Below, one piece after another: positions 31,959 through 42,860 of a stretch of DNA of 64,000 nucleotides (position 1 is its first letter; each line of letters opens with the position of its first letter). The DNA is from Desmodesmus armatus (lineage: Eukaryota; Chlorophyta; Chlorophyceae; Sphaeropleales; Scenedesmaceae): contig VIIQ02000148.1 in the NCBI GenBank assembly GCA_007449985.2, positions 62,001 to 126,000 on the forward strand. The letters are read 5' to 3'. The notes under the pieces were generated by a model that worked only from the letters and a program-made list of their open reading frames with translations, made no database searches and had not been told where the DNA came from. The position numbers and the translations under genes are program-made.

Positions 31959-34091
31959 ATGACAAGTGAGGAGCCAGCACCGTTCTTGCTGCTGGCATTG
32001 CCGGACGCCTGCCTACTGGCAGTGCTGCAGTGCTGTGCAGCCGATGACCAGCGCAGCCTGTTCAGTGCCGCCAGGGCCCACAGCAGGCTGCACCCGGCAG
32101 CTGTGGCCGCGCAGCACAGCGTCACAGCAGCCGTCACCTCACAGCAGCAGCTTGACAATACCCTGCAGTACGTGGATCAGCACAGCCATCACATCCACTG
32201 CATAGACCTCATCAGCAGTTACGATGACGGCTGGTCGGACGAACCAGTGTTTCTTTGTCTGCTGCCAGCCAGCCTTCAGGTCACCAGCTTGCAGCTCAAC
32301 GGGTTCATCCTGCAGCTCAACGGTTGTATCCTGCAGATACCGCCTGGCAACCCCTTCCAGGGCACTGCTGCTGCAGCAGCAGAGGCTCTCCAGCAGCTGC
32401 AGCTCGACGAGTTTGAGCTGCTTGATGATACAGTAGCTGAGGGCCTGGCAGCAAATGTGCCGCAGCTGCAGCCTGGTGATGCCTCACATGGCACTGCTGC
32501 CGCAGCAGAGGGCCTCCAGCAGCTGCAGCTCAACGAGCATCAGCTGCTTAATGATGGGACGGCTGAGGGTCTGGCAGCAGCTGTGCCGCAGCTGCAGCCT
32601 GGTGATGCAGACGAGGGCATGTCAGGTGCTGCTGCTGCAGCAGAGGGCCTTCAGCAGCTGCAGCTCGACGAATTTGAGCTGCTTGATGATACAGTAGCTG
32701 AGGGCCTGGCAGCAAATGTGCCGCAGCTGCAGCCTGGTGATGCCTCACATGGCACTGCTGCCGCAGCAGAGGGCCTTCAGCAGCTGCAGCTCAACAAGTT
32801 TGAGCTGCTTGATGATACAGCAGCTGAGGGTCTGGCAGCAGCTGTGCCGCAGCTGCAGCCTGGTGATGCCATCCAGGGCATGCCGGGCGCTGCTGCCGCA
32901 GCAGAGGGCCTCCAGCAGCTGCAGCTCAACGAGTATGACCCGCATGCTGATGGGACAGGTGAGGGTCAGGCAGCAACCGCACCGCAGCTGCAGCCTGGGC
33001 CCATCTTTCAGGGTGTGCCGGACGCTGTTGCATCTGTAGCTGGGGCATGTGCTGCAGCTAAGGCCCTCCGTCAGCTGAGGCTCAATGTGTATGAGCGGCT
33101 TGCTGCTGGGGCGGCTGATGTCCCAGCAGCAACTGAACCGCAACTGCAGCCTGGGTCCACGGGGGTCCAGTGTGTGCCGGGCGCTGCAATGCTGCCCCAA
33201 CCCCTCCAGCAGCTGCGGCTAAGGGACTGTGAGCTGCTTGACAGCAGTGCATTTGAGGCGCTAGCAGCAGCACTGCAGCAGCTTCCTAGCCTTGAGCACC
33301 TCAGCCTCCGCAAGCTGGTGGTCGAAGGGCAGCCAGTAGTGTTCCCCATGGCCGCGTTCAAATCCCAGCAGCTGCAGCGGCTTACTTACCTAGAGCTAGC
33401 TGAGATAGAGCTTCAGGGGCCAGAAGATGACTTATCCTCAGAGGCCAGCCTGGCTTTGCAGCCCCTGCAGGCCTTGACCCGGCTAGTCGACCTGCGGCTG
33501 CAGCTGTTTGACGAGCGCGGGGATGATAGGGTCACTGCCGGGGTGCTGTCTGGCATACAGGACCTGACGCGGCTCGAGTTGAGCTTCTGCAACGTAGAGC
33601 CGAGCGTCTTGGCTGGACGGATCCAGCTGCAGCACTTGAAGCTGGCGAATTGCAACGTGAGGTCTTGTGACGCAGCGTGGGTGGCACAGCTGCTGTTGCA
33701 CTTGCAGCCGCTGCAGCAGTTGACACACCTGAACCTCACATACAGCTTGCAGGCCGTTGAGGGGGCCAACCCTCCTGCAGCAGCCTATGCAGCCCTGACA
33801 GCAAGCAGCTTACTGCAGCACCTCGAAGTCAAGTGGTGCATGATGCCGCTGGGTGTGTGGCCGCACATCTTCCCTGCTGACAGACCCCTGCCAAACTTGA
33901 GGTACCTTGACCTGGCTTGGGTCAGGGAGCCCAGCCGGGCTTATGCCCCAGCCCCAGAGGGCAGGGGCCTGTTCAGCTGCTGCCCTGGGCTGCAGTATGT
34001 GGATGTGCGGGAGTTGAAGTGCAGTGCAGAGCTGCTGGCCATGCTGCAGGAAATGCGCGGGCAGCATGGGCTGTGTTCTGCACTGTGGTGA
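31959..34091 (+). CDS. F-box and leucine-rich-repeat protein with expanded repeats
   Basis: The frame is open upstream of 31959 but has no earlier ATG, so this ATG (MTSEEPAPFLLLALPDACLL) gives 710 residues in one exon. Residues about 8-50 look like an F-box (LPDACLLAVLQC, DDQRSLFSAARAHSRLHPAA), the part that would bind SKP1 in an SCF ubiquitin ligase. Residues about 130-440 are seven repeats of 42-50 residues with the core LQQLQLDEFELLDD and AEGLAA, ending PQLQPGD; the last ones merge into ordinary LRRs. The C-terminal half has conventional LRRs such as LTRLELSFCNVEPS, LQHLKLANCNV, LTHLNLTYSL and LRYLDLAW. The protein probably selects substrates for ubiquitination; the substrate is unknown. 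No signal peptide or membrane segment is seen. Confidence 0.82.
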   Translation: MTSEEPAPFLLLALPDACLLAVLQCCAADDQRSLFSAARAHSRLHPAAVAAQHSVTAAVTSQQQLDNTLQYVDQHSHHIHCIDLISSYDDGWSDEPVFLCLLPASLQVTSLQLNGFILQLNGCILQIPPGNPFQGTAAAAAEALQQLQLDEFELLDDTVAEGLAANVPQLQPGDASHGTAAAAEGLQQLQLNEHQLLNDGTAEGLAAAVPQLQPGDADEGMSGAAAAAEGLQQLQLDEFELLDDTVAEGLAANVPQLQPGDASHGTAAAAEGLQQLQLNKFELLDDTAAEGLAAAVPQLQPGDAIQGMPGAAAAAEGLQQLQLNEYDPHADGTGEGQAATAPQLQPGPIFQGVPDAVASVAGACAAAKALRQLRLNVYERLAAGAADVPAATEPQLQPGSTGVQCVPGAAMLPQPLQQLRLRDCELLDSSAFEALAAALQQLPSLEHLSLRKLVVEGQPVVFPMAAFKSQQLQRLTYLELAEIELQGPEDDLSSEASLALQPLQALTRLVDLRLQLFDERGDDRVTAGVLSGIQDLTRLELSFCNVEPSVLAGRIQLQHLKLANCNVRSCDAAWVAQLLLHLQPLQQLTHLNLTYSLQAVEGANPPAAAYAALTASSLLQHLEVKWCMMPLGVWPHIFPADRPLPNLRYLDLAWVREPSRAYAPAPEGRGLFSCCPGLQYVDVRELKCSAELLAMLQEMRGQHGLCSALW
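32391..32930 (+). repeat. Internal 261-bp repeats in the F-box/LRR gene
   Basis: A stretch of about 150 bp starting 'cagcagctgcagctcgacga' at 32391 recurs at 32652 with only a few differences, exactly 261 bp (87 codons) away. A third, more diverged pair follows from about 32913. The duplication unit is two protein repeats and preserves the frame. Confidence 0.9.
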
Positions 34092-34676
34092 TGAGGCCCG
34101 AGGGCCGGGCTGTGCTGTGCTGTGGTGTGAAGGAGGGGACTGCAGGACTGAGTGACGGGAGGAGTTTAGCGGTGAGTGGGACTTTGCAGCTGCTCGCAGC
34201 TGTGGAGTAGAAAGTAACTTACCCTTGATATTGAAGACATGTTTGCATTTTCATGGTGGAGTCCTTCACAAGCTTATGTTTGGGTCGCCAGTGATTGCTG
34301 AGTGTTGAAATCATTGCTGGGTGTTGACTTCAGGGAGGGTGTGTCAGTGGTGAGGAAGCTCATATGGGCGAGGAAGCAGGGAGTGGTGTTGGGGTTGGGG
34401 CCAACTTGGACTGCTGTAGCTCAGAGCCGGCTCCGTTAGTGCCCACCTGCAACAGCTGGGCGTTTGTCTTGAAGCATTATAGCACCAAGCAGCAATTGTG
34501 CTGATGCCGTTGACAACACACACTGTGTGCAAGCATTGCGCAATTGCCAAGCCTGACATTGCGCACGTCGGTGACTCTGATCACGCTACATGATGCCTGT
34601 GAGTTTGTGAAACCCCAGCTGAGCCTGTAACTTTTTGCTGATGCTGCTGGTGCTGCTGCTGCTGTTGTGGTTGCAG
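34092..34676. other. 3' flank of the F-box gene
   Basis: No exon was seen. A TGTAA motif at 34626-34630 could serve as polyadenylation signal for the F-box gene, though it lies 535 bp after the stop. Confidence 0.35.
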
Positions 34677-35050
34677 GCCCATGGTGTTGAGATCATGTGG
34701 TGCCAGCTGCTGCAGCCTCACGCCAACCACAGCAACCCTGAAGTGGCTCAGCAGGTGACTGCAGATAGACACAGTGGAGGCGAGTGATTCACCGCAGCAG
34801 CGACAGCGAGGGGTGCTTGTCGGCCATCGGCAGCATGCTGCTTGGTCTAGGGAGCTGCTTGGGGGCTGCTGCTGGGCCGGAAGCTGTTGTCAGCAGCTGA
34901 AGCAGAAGGCAGCAGCATCGCCAGGGCATGATGTACAGCTTTGTCAGTCAGACAACACACCAACCTGCATGCAACCCCACTGGGGCCTTACTTGCTTGTT
35001 GAACTGGGGCATGAAGGCTGCTCCTGTGGCGGCGGCTACTGCTGCTGCTC

Positions 35051-35087
<37 letters not shown>

Positions 35088-36026
35088 TGCAGATTCCAAG
35101 TCCCAGGTTGTTGTCATATCCCGTGTTCCCTATCAGCACAACCGCACAGCACAGCACAGCACAGCACAGCACAGCACATAACAGCCTTACATTCTGCAGT
35201 ATCGTAGGGGATCTGCAGGCACTGCGCTTAAGCTGCTGGCAGCAGATGGGGTGGAGCAGGTGTGTGTTATGTGAGACAATGGGGGGGGGGTGAGGGAGGA
35301 GGCGGCAAGCTAGCATCCTGATTGGTTTTGAGGCACTGCGACGGCCTGACTAACTTCGTGCGGAAAGGTTATCACACGTCATGTTCAAGCAGCTTCTGCC
35401 CCTTGCTGAACCACAGCTAAATCTTCCCGGGAGAGGGGGAGGTATATGAGTGCTGGGTGGTCGGCTTCAGCAGTTTACTGTAAGGGCCTTGGGCTGGGGA
35501 TGGGTGCATGCAGTTTTGACAGTAACTGTGTACACCAAACACACCTGCTTGGTGCATTGTGAAGAAAAACAGGCTATCTGTGTTGCTCTGCTGCCAGCTG
35601 GGTGTTGGTAATTGACGGTCGTTGGTAATCGACGGTTGTTAGTGCTTGATATACACAATGCATCAGCTGATACACCCGCTGGGCTACAGTATCACTGTTA
35701 AACTTGCTTGCCGTTGCCTTTGCCTGCCCACAGGTCTTGCACACATGGGTCCACAGCACAGCAGGTGCAATGCAGGGCTGGAGGAGGCATGCTTTGTTGT
35801 ACAGTACAGTACATTGGCTGGCGGAATACGATAGGCGATGATGTACGCTGAGGTTGTGCAGAGGCAGTTGACAGCGATAGCAGGTGAGAGTTGTGGGCAG
35901 TGATAGGACTGAGGTGGGGAGGTGGAGGGGCAGTGGCAGCAGCAGCTAGTCTGCCCAATGTGTCCCCGCACGCCCCCTGCAGGTGCTTGCCCTGAGGCGC
36001 ACTACTGCATCGCCTGCAACGGATGA
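34677..36026 (+). CDS. Small unrecognised multi-exon gene (5' end not found)
   Basis: Four exons with consensus borders: 34677-34754 (AHGVEIMWCQLLQPHANHSN), 35200-35259 (YRRGSAGTALKLLAADGVEQ), 35734-35883 (VLHTWVHSTAGAMQGWRRHA onward) and 35983-36026 (GACPEAHYCIACNG, TGA). Phases 0, 0 and 1 agree across the introns. One base appears missing near 35835, between WLAEYDR and MMYAEVVQRQLTAIAG. The last exon carries a CPEAHYCIAC cluster that could bind metal. No start codon, no family match and no homologue elsewhere in the window were recognised. It lies inside the 4.8-kb inverted repeat together with the F-box gene. Confidence 0.45.
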
Positions 36027-36565
36027 GTTTGCTCAATGATGCACACCCTGACCACATTACCCCATCTCCTGGGTAGTACCACGCCTGTCTGACCAGCTGT
36101 GTCATTTGTGGGTTGCTATTCCTTAGCCATCAAAGCTTTACTGACAATACCGTCATGAGCTTGGGTCTCAGTGCGTCCAATATTGCTTCAGCACCAACAG
36201 TCAGCCCAGCTTCTGGACCTCCTACAAACAGGTTTGTCAACCGTGTACGCAAGCCAGCCTCTTTGCAAGCGTCCTTGTGGCTGCCAACTCACTGATGCTG
36301 TGTTTGGTTGTTGGTGCCCAAATGCATGCAGGGTGGTTGAGTCATTGTGCTGGAGCTGCAGCAGGGCAGTAGATGTAAGAAAAAAGGCAGCTACTAGCAT
36401 GGCACGCAGAATCCATCAGGACACAGCCTGTCCAGCCTGTTCTCCGGACATCGACAGGGGCGAACCAGTTCGGCAGATGGGTGAGCACCCTATAGTCAGC
36501 AGAGCCACATACCGCCTCCCTGGTGCCGGCAGAAGGCAGCTGGTCTCCGTGATATCAGTGAATGG

Positions 36566-36619
36566 CTGGCATGAGCTCTTGAGCTGCATAGCTACAGGTG
36601 TGACTTTGATTTGATTTGG
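36566..36619 (-). repeat. Right arm of the inverted repeat around the F-box gene
   Basis: 'ggctggcatgagctcttgag' then 'ctgcatagctacaggtgtga' and 'ctttgatttgattt' pairs with 31782-31835. No target-site duplication could be identified outside either arm. Confidence 0.85.
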
Positions 36620-36990
36620 TCGTGTTGCTGGAAATGGCCAGGGATGATGTTGCTGGTTGTCATTGGCAACAAGTTGTCACAGCTGTCGTCTTGTGGTGGT
36701 GATGTTGCGCTAGGGTATGCAGCACTGATGCGCATTGGCACTGCCAGTGGCTCTGTATGACGTTTTTTTGACAAAGAATGTTTCAAGTGTGCCTCGCTGT
36801 CGCATTGCATGGAAACCTCACGCAATCTGCAGGCCAATGTTGGAATGCAACAGGCACTGAGTGCCCTTCCAGGTTGCTGGCACCCTACCTTGAGAGATGG
36901 TTGTGCAGTGAGGGCAGCAAATTTGTGGCAGCGTGCTGGCCAGAAGCTGCGATGCCTGGGAATTGGCCCGTCTACAGACCTCAAGTAGAT

Positions 36991-37553
36991 CTGTACATAG
37001 GCATGGGCAAACATCGGGTAGGCTATGTAACCTATATAGATATATAGGCCTATATAGGTAGCCTATATCGGGTGCTTCAAACGGGACATAGGGTCAAGAA
37101 TATAGGGTTTTGGCAGTTATGGCAGGGTTATGGCTGTGGAGATCTCTTCTAGAAGGCCAGTAAGATGATGCTGGTGCGCAACAGCTACAGGCTGAAGCAC
37201 CGCAGCGAGGCAGCAGGCGACCTGGTTGAGAAGGCCTTTTGGATTAAGGACCTGGCAGCGTAGGACAGCTGTGCTGCAGGGCATGTCCAGCTGGTTGCAG
37301 TGGTGATCTGAGCTGGCATGTGTCGTGTGGTCCGCGAATTGAACCGCTCGACCTCCGCAAATGCGACTAATAAACCAAGTATAATGTAAAGAATATATGG
37401 TGCGATTTACAGGGGCGTGGCTGTCTGTCTAACACATGCCAGCCCACACATAGGATCCTACATAGTGAAAATAGCCCTATAACCCTATAAATAGCCTATA
37501 AATAGGCCTATGTCCCAAATTGACCGACCCTATGCGCATGCCTATCTGTACAG
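36991..37553. mobile_element. TIR-like short element with TATAGG-rich ends
   Basis: The left end 'ctgtacataggcatgggca' is mirrored at the right end by ctgtacagataggcatgcgca read on the other strand. Both subterminal zones are unusually A/T-rich and full of 'cctatata', 'taggcctat' and 'gggacatagg' motifs (37028-37075 and 37460-37520). Size (about 560 bp) and structure fit a MITE-like non-autonomous DNA element. It contains one coding-looking exon. Confidence 0.45.
37153..37263 (+). CDS. Orphan C-terminal exon inside the TIR-like element
   Basis: After a TCTTCTAG acceptor the frame reads KASKMMLVRNSYRLKHRSEA, then AGDLVEKAFWIKDLAA and TAG, 36 residues. Composition is strongly protein-like and basic. 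No upstream exon with matching phase 0 was found. It may be a captured gene fragment or the end of a gene disrupted by the element. Confidence 0.35.
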   Translation, partial: KASKMMLVRNSYRLKHRSEAAGDLVEKAFWIKDLAA

Positions 37554-37659
37554 ATGTGTGACCAGACAGCACGTGGACTGCTCCTGTAGTTCCGGCTATG
37601 CGCACCCTGCCATCAAATAAAGCATTAAATAAGATAAAAGCAAGTTTTTAGCGCTTGTC

Positions 37660-40410
37660 AAGGGGTATGGTCTACAGCTGGCAGAACCCGCGCGACTGCC
37701 GCCGCTTGGTATTCCTCCAGCACCATTATTTCGGTCATGCCCCAGCACCCGCTCCTCAGCAATTGGTGATGACTTCTTAGCGGTACATGTTGCTTGTATT
37801 GTCAAATGGGTGGGGTGTGCTCTGCCCACCAAGCGCGTGTACCGCGAAAGGGGCTGCTGCTGCAAGTCATGGCAAGCAGCAGCCTCTGGAGCAGCATTTG
37901 GAACGTGCGCTTCGGCCCTAAGCTGGCTCTGCATCCCTCACAGGATGAATTGTTGGACTCCCAGCAAAGCGTTTTTTGCCAGCCAGTTTTTTAAAGGCTC
38001 AGCCAAACTGGCTGGTTCTAACGCTCAAGGGACTCCTGCGCGCTCCGAGAAGTCCGAAATCACCACTTGTTCTGTTCTGTATGAGACTGGTGTGGGCACC
38101 AGCAATGCGTGACTTCTTAGCGATACATGTTGCTTGTATTGTCCAACGGGTGGGGTGCGCTTCGCCCGGCAAGCACATGTATCGTGAAAGGGGCTGTTGC
38201 TGCAAGCGGCAAGCAGCGGCCTCTGGAGCAGCAAAGATTGGAATGTGCGCTTCGGCCCTAAGCTGGCTCTGCATCCCTCACATGATGAATTGTTGGCCTC
38301 CCCGTAAGGCGCTTTTTGGCCAGCCTGGCTGGTCTTAACGCTCAGGGGTCTCCCGCGCGCTCCGAGAAGTCTGAGAATATCACTTGTTATGAGACTGGTG
38401 TGGGCGGCCTTTTCGTTGGCAGTCTCAGTTACCGGTGTTGCTGCTGGGCTGCTTTCAGCAGCTCCAGTAGCAGCATGGGGAACCAACCTCAGCCCACTGG
38501 CTTTCGAAAGCCAATGAAATCATTGCAATTCTCTGTGACTTCAAACCAAACAGCACAGTGCAAACCCCAACACGACGACCATCACCACAAATGGCCTAAG
38601 AATAGGCCTGTCCACCCTGCTGATGCTGGTGCTGCAGCATTGCAGCCCAGCAATGTGCGCCCGTGCTCCTTCTCAACAACACCGTCACTGCAAGACCACA
38701 AATACCATCGCCAACGGATGCACCCATGGTCGGGGCAGCACCTGCTCTATGGCTGGCCAAGCTGCCTTGCCGAAGAAAAGACTTCCACTGACAGTGCTGC
38801 CTCAGGCCTGCTGGCCCTCAGATGCCTCCACCCACCGGCTCAGCTGGTTCCAGCTGGGGCTGTCTGGCTTCTCAGTGGCATAGTGCCACAGCACTGCCAA
38901 ACACCACAGCACCCACATCCTGTAGGGGATCTCGACCAAGCCGGTCGGGCCAAATGACCGGATGCCGATGCTGAGGGACGATGTGTTGTCGCGCTCACGT
39001 ACGACTGAGATGGCCACCGCCTCGCCAGTGGGGCTGTGTATGGACAGACGCTGCCCACATGGTACCTTCAAAGGGTTTGGGCCTGCAACAGCCGGACATA
39101 GTGGAAAGGTGGTTTGAGTGACTACGCCACAGACAGCCACCCACAAACCCTTGGCAAAACATGCTGCATTCTCTCTCTGTCTCAAGAATAACTTGCACGA
39201 TTTCCTCCATATAACTAGAGGGTGCACCCGCTTCATATCAACTGCGATGCAGCGCCCAAACAAACAAGTGGTGCAAATGAAACCAGATCTGTGGCAACCG
39301 CCGTTCCAGCATGTGGTCGGCACAAAGCAAGTGTGCTACTGTAGCACTGAGTACCGTACTGAGTAAGTCATACTACTGGTCTGCTAGTAGCATCAAGCAT
39401 CTGCGCAAACCACTTCGACCCTCTCCTCACCTTCAGAGCCAAAGTAGAACTCTTGGAAGTCATCTCTTTCAAAGGGCAGCATGTCATGTGCTTGTACCCA
39501 AGGCCCTCCGCAACAGCGCTCAGGGTGCTCCTTTCGCTGCCTTCTGCAAGGTTGTCTGAGAAAGCTGTGTACGCTCCATGCACCAGCTGCACACAGTCGC
39601 TGTCCTGCCGGTTCAACCTGGCCTTCTTCTTCTGCTGTGACTCCCACTCGCCAGGGGTGCGCTGCCGCTTATCAACTTCTGCCCGCTGTCGTCTGAAAAG
39701 GCTGCGTGAGCATTGTGCACCTGCTGCATACAGTCGCTGTCCTGCAGGCTCCCCCTGGCCTTCTTTTTTTTTGTGAGACTGCGAATTGCCAGGGGTTTCT
39801 TGCCGCTGCCTCTTGGCGTCCTGTGTGCTGCATGCTGAGGCAGGGGGCACCTTCACAGCTGCATCTCCTGCTGCCATGCCTGCAGCTGCAGCCACCGGGC
39901 CAGGTGCAGCCCCACCCACTGCAGGCGTGCCTGCTGCCCCATTGCCCGCGGCTGCTTGCGAGTCTGTCTGTCCGCCATTGCCTGCCCCTGTACTGCGGGC
40001 CTCTGCTGCTCCTCCTGCTGTCCCGCAACTGTGCTGCTGCGGCCATGTCGTCACCAGAGCAGTCAGCAGTGCAAGCACCGTTGGCGGCACCAGGTCCAGA
40101 TACACCTGGAAACAGTCCCGCAGCAGTGCACCAGCAGAGAGTAATTTTGAGTCGGTATGAGCGCAATGCTATCATGCAGGCAGCACAACAATCGGACGGT
40201 GCTGCCTTGCATGATGCACACAGCTGCTGCTGCGGTGCCCATGCATTGCGCTTTCAGCACCCGTGACGGTAAAACAACAGTGCTGATAATACGTATGATA
40301 ACGCACTGCCAACTGTAAGCAACACACTTTGCGTCAGCACAAGGGGATCAATGCTCAGTGTGCCGGTGTGCTTGGCAAGATGATGAGCCAGCTAGTCCTA
40401 GCGTTTTGAA
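37660..40410. repeat. Tandem unit A (leader module plus gene A)
   Basis: The unit consists of a leader ('ctacagctggcagaacccgc'), two copies of a block starting 'tgacttcttagcg' (37764 and 38108), and minus-strand gene A with a tail ending near 'gatgatgagccagctag'. The same order recurs in unit B from about 40440. Confidence 0.8.
38802..40105 (-). CDS. Tandem-unit gene A, unrecognised Ala/Gly-rich protein
   Basis: Two exons: 40105-39431 and 39082-38802. Exon 1 begins after TTTCCAG with VYLDLVPPTVLALLTALVTT; it may extend further upstream because the helix-like frame continues (ALLRDCFQ). An Ala/Gly-rich linker and a basic stretch (TPGEWESQQKKKARLNRQDS) follow. A missing base near 39475 is needed to read YKH-DMLPFERDDFQEFYFGSEG. 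The phase-1 junction leads to GPNPLKVPCGQRL, and the protein ends with RMWVLWCLAVLWHYATEKPD and WNQLSRWVEAS. Gene B has the same architecture. No start codon was settled and no family recognised. The basic stretch could be a nuclear-localisation signal (inference). Confidence 0.5.
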
Positions 40411-40439
40411 TAATGGATTTACACAATTCACTGCACTTT

Positions 40440-42860
40440 CAGCGCAATTCCAGGGCGTCGGTCTTCCATTGGCAGAACCCACGCACTTCCCGCCCCTTGT
40501 AATTCCGCCAGCATCAAACACCAGCTCTTGAGGTCACGCCCAAACCAGATCTTGAAAAAGTGCTAAATGACCTCTTAGCGGTGCATGTTGCTTGTATGGT
40601 TTATTCTGCCAGCTCCAAAGATCCGTCAAGCCCAAGCACCAGCTCTTGAATTCAAGAGCTAAGTTCATGAACAAGTTGTGAATGACTTCTTAGCGGTGCA
40701 TGTTGCTTGTATTGTCAAATGGGCGGGGTGCGCTCCGCCCGGCAAGCACATGTACCGTGAAAGGGGCTGCTGCTGCCAGCGGCAAGCAGCAGCCTCTGGA
40801 GCAAGCTAATTGCGGAGTGTGCGCTTCGGCCCTAAGTCGGCTCTGCATCCCTCACAGGATGAATTGCTGGCCTCCCCGTAAAGCGTTTTTTGCCAGCCTG
40901 GCTGGTTCCAACGCTCAAGGGACTCCCGAGCGCTCCGAGAAGTCCGAAAATACCGCTTACTACATATCATCTGTCATATGCATGCATGATGAGACGGTGT
41001 GGGCGGCCTCCCCGTTGGCAGTCTCGGGCACCTGTGCTGCTGCTGGGCTTTGCATTTTGCAGCTCCACCAGCAGCATGGGGAACCAACCTGAGCCCACTG
41101 TTCCATTGCAATTGCCTGGTGATGCCTGGTAACACCAAACCCGCACAGTGCGAAATCCCAACACAAGGACATTCAGGACATATGGCATGTCCATTGCTCA
41201 GCTAGCTGGTACACCTTGCAAGCTTGAATACACCACTGCGCTGCAGCCAAGCACTGCCTCCATACAACCTCTGAATCAAAATCACAACACCATGGCCAAC
41301 GGTCGCATCATGGCCAGGCCAGCACCCGCACCCACTGGTTGGCATGGTCTGGCCAGACTGCGCTGCCTGGCTTTGCCATGGGACTGCCACTCCCATTGCT
41401 GCCTCAAACCTGCAGCTGCCGGCTCACAGCGGCCTGCACCCACTGGTGCAGCTTAGACCAGCTAGGAGTGTCGGGCCTCACAGTGGCATAGTGCCACATA
41501 GCTGCCAAACACCACAGCACCCACACCCGGTAAGAGGTCTTCTTCTGCACTGCTGGGGCTCCCGTGCCTTGGCTTCGTGAGTGCACACCAACGCTCATTG
41601 CTGTGTTGTTGCCCTGCCGCGAGACTGTAATGATGACCTTTTTGCCATCAGCAGTCGTGACACCCCGCCGCTGCCCACAGGATATCTGCAGAGGGTTCGG
41701 CCCTGCAACAGCCAAACACAGCAGGAGAGAGGCTTGAGGGGCAAGGACAGTAAGGCAGCCAGCCCCAAAATGGGGCTGATTTTTCCAGGAACCCTGGGAA
41801 GGAGGGCATACTAGGCTGTCCACACAAATAAGTACAGTGTAGTCACAGATGTCATGATGCCCAAACGGCACGCTATCCTTCTTAACTAGAGTGGGGCAGG
41901 TCAACTATGGTGTGCTCTTTGGTGTCTTGCAATCAGCAACTGGCTGCCACAAGGCATGTTTGGCATTGCCAGTGTCATGATAACAGCCACTCAGCCATGG
42001 AGCAAAGCAGCAGCCACACCGCACCTTCAGTGTCAAATTGGGCGTCTGCGATGCCGTCTTCGTCTGTAGGCAGCTCCTGCGTGTTGGTGTACCCCAGGTC
42101 CTCTGCAGCAGCCCACAGGGTGCTTGTCTCACTGCCTGCTGCAAGGCCCTTGTCAAATGCATCGTAGACCCAACAGACATCCTGCTCAAAGCTGCTGCTG
42201 TCTGGAGCCTTCCGTGGCCTCTTCTTCTGCTGTGCTGGCCACTCCCCAGGGGTGTGCTGCTGCTGCCTCTTGAGGGTTTGTTTGCTGTCTGCCAACACAT
42301 GGGGCTCTGGGATTGCTGCATCTCCTGCTGCCATGCCTGCAGCTGCAGCCACCCGGCCAGTTGCAGCCCCACCCACTGCAGGGGTGCCTGCTGTCCCATT
42401 GCCCGCGGTTGCTTGGGTGCCTGTCTGTCTGCCATTCCCTGCCCCTATGCTGCGGGCCTCTGCTGCTCCTCCTGCCGTCCCGCAACTGTGCTGCTGCTTC
42501 CGTGCTGTCACCATCGCAGTTAGCAGTTCGAGCACCGCTGGCGGCACCAGATCCCGACACACCTGGAAACAGCCCCGCAGCAGTGCACCAGAAGACACCA
42601 GAAGAAAGTAATTCTGAGTCAAGCGCAATGCTATCATGCAGGCAGCACAACAATCGGACGGTGCTGCCCTGCTTGATGCACACAGTTGCTGCTGCGGTGC
42701 CCATGCATTGCGCTTTCAGCACCCGTGATCGTAAAACAACAGTGCTGAAGATACGTATGATTGGGCACTGCCAACTGTAAGCAACACACTGTGCGTCAGC
42801 ACAATGGGATCAATGCTCAGTGTGCTGGCGTGGTTGGCAAGATGATGAGTCAGCTAGCCG
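40440..42860. repeat. Tandem unit B (leader module plus gene B)
   Basis: This second copy of the unit at 37660-40410 starts with 'ggcagaacccacgcacttcc', then 'tgacctcttagcggtgcatg' (40567) and 'tgacttcttagcggtgcatg' (40684), and ends with 'gatgatgagtcagctag', which lies inside the last exon of the neighbouring gene at 42810-43348. The paired copies look roughly 80-90 percent alike in the leader block. Confidence 0.8.
41404..42562 (-). CDS. Tandem-unit gene B, paralogue of gene A
   Basis: Exons 42562-42025 and 41702-41404 join in phase 1. Exon 1 reads VCRDLVPPAVLELLTAMVTA, then an Ala/Gly-rich linker, TPGEWPAQQKKRPRKA, an acidic/aromatic part (DVCWVYDAFDKGLAAGS) and LPTDEDGIADAQFDTEG. Exon 2 reads GPNPLQISCGQRRGVTTADG and ends with RVWVLWCLAAMWHYATVRPD. 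The frame is intact, unlike gene A, so this is the better candidate for a functional copy. An upstream exon probably supplies the start. Function unknown. Confidence 0.55.
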
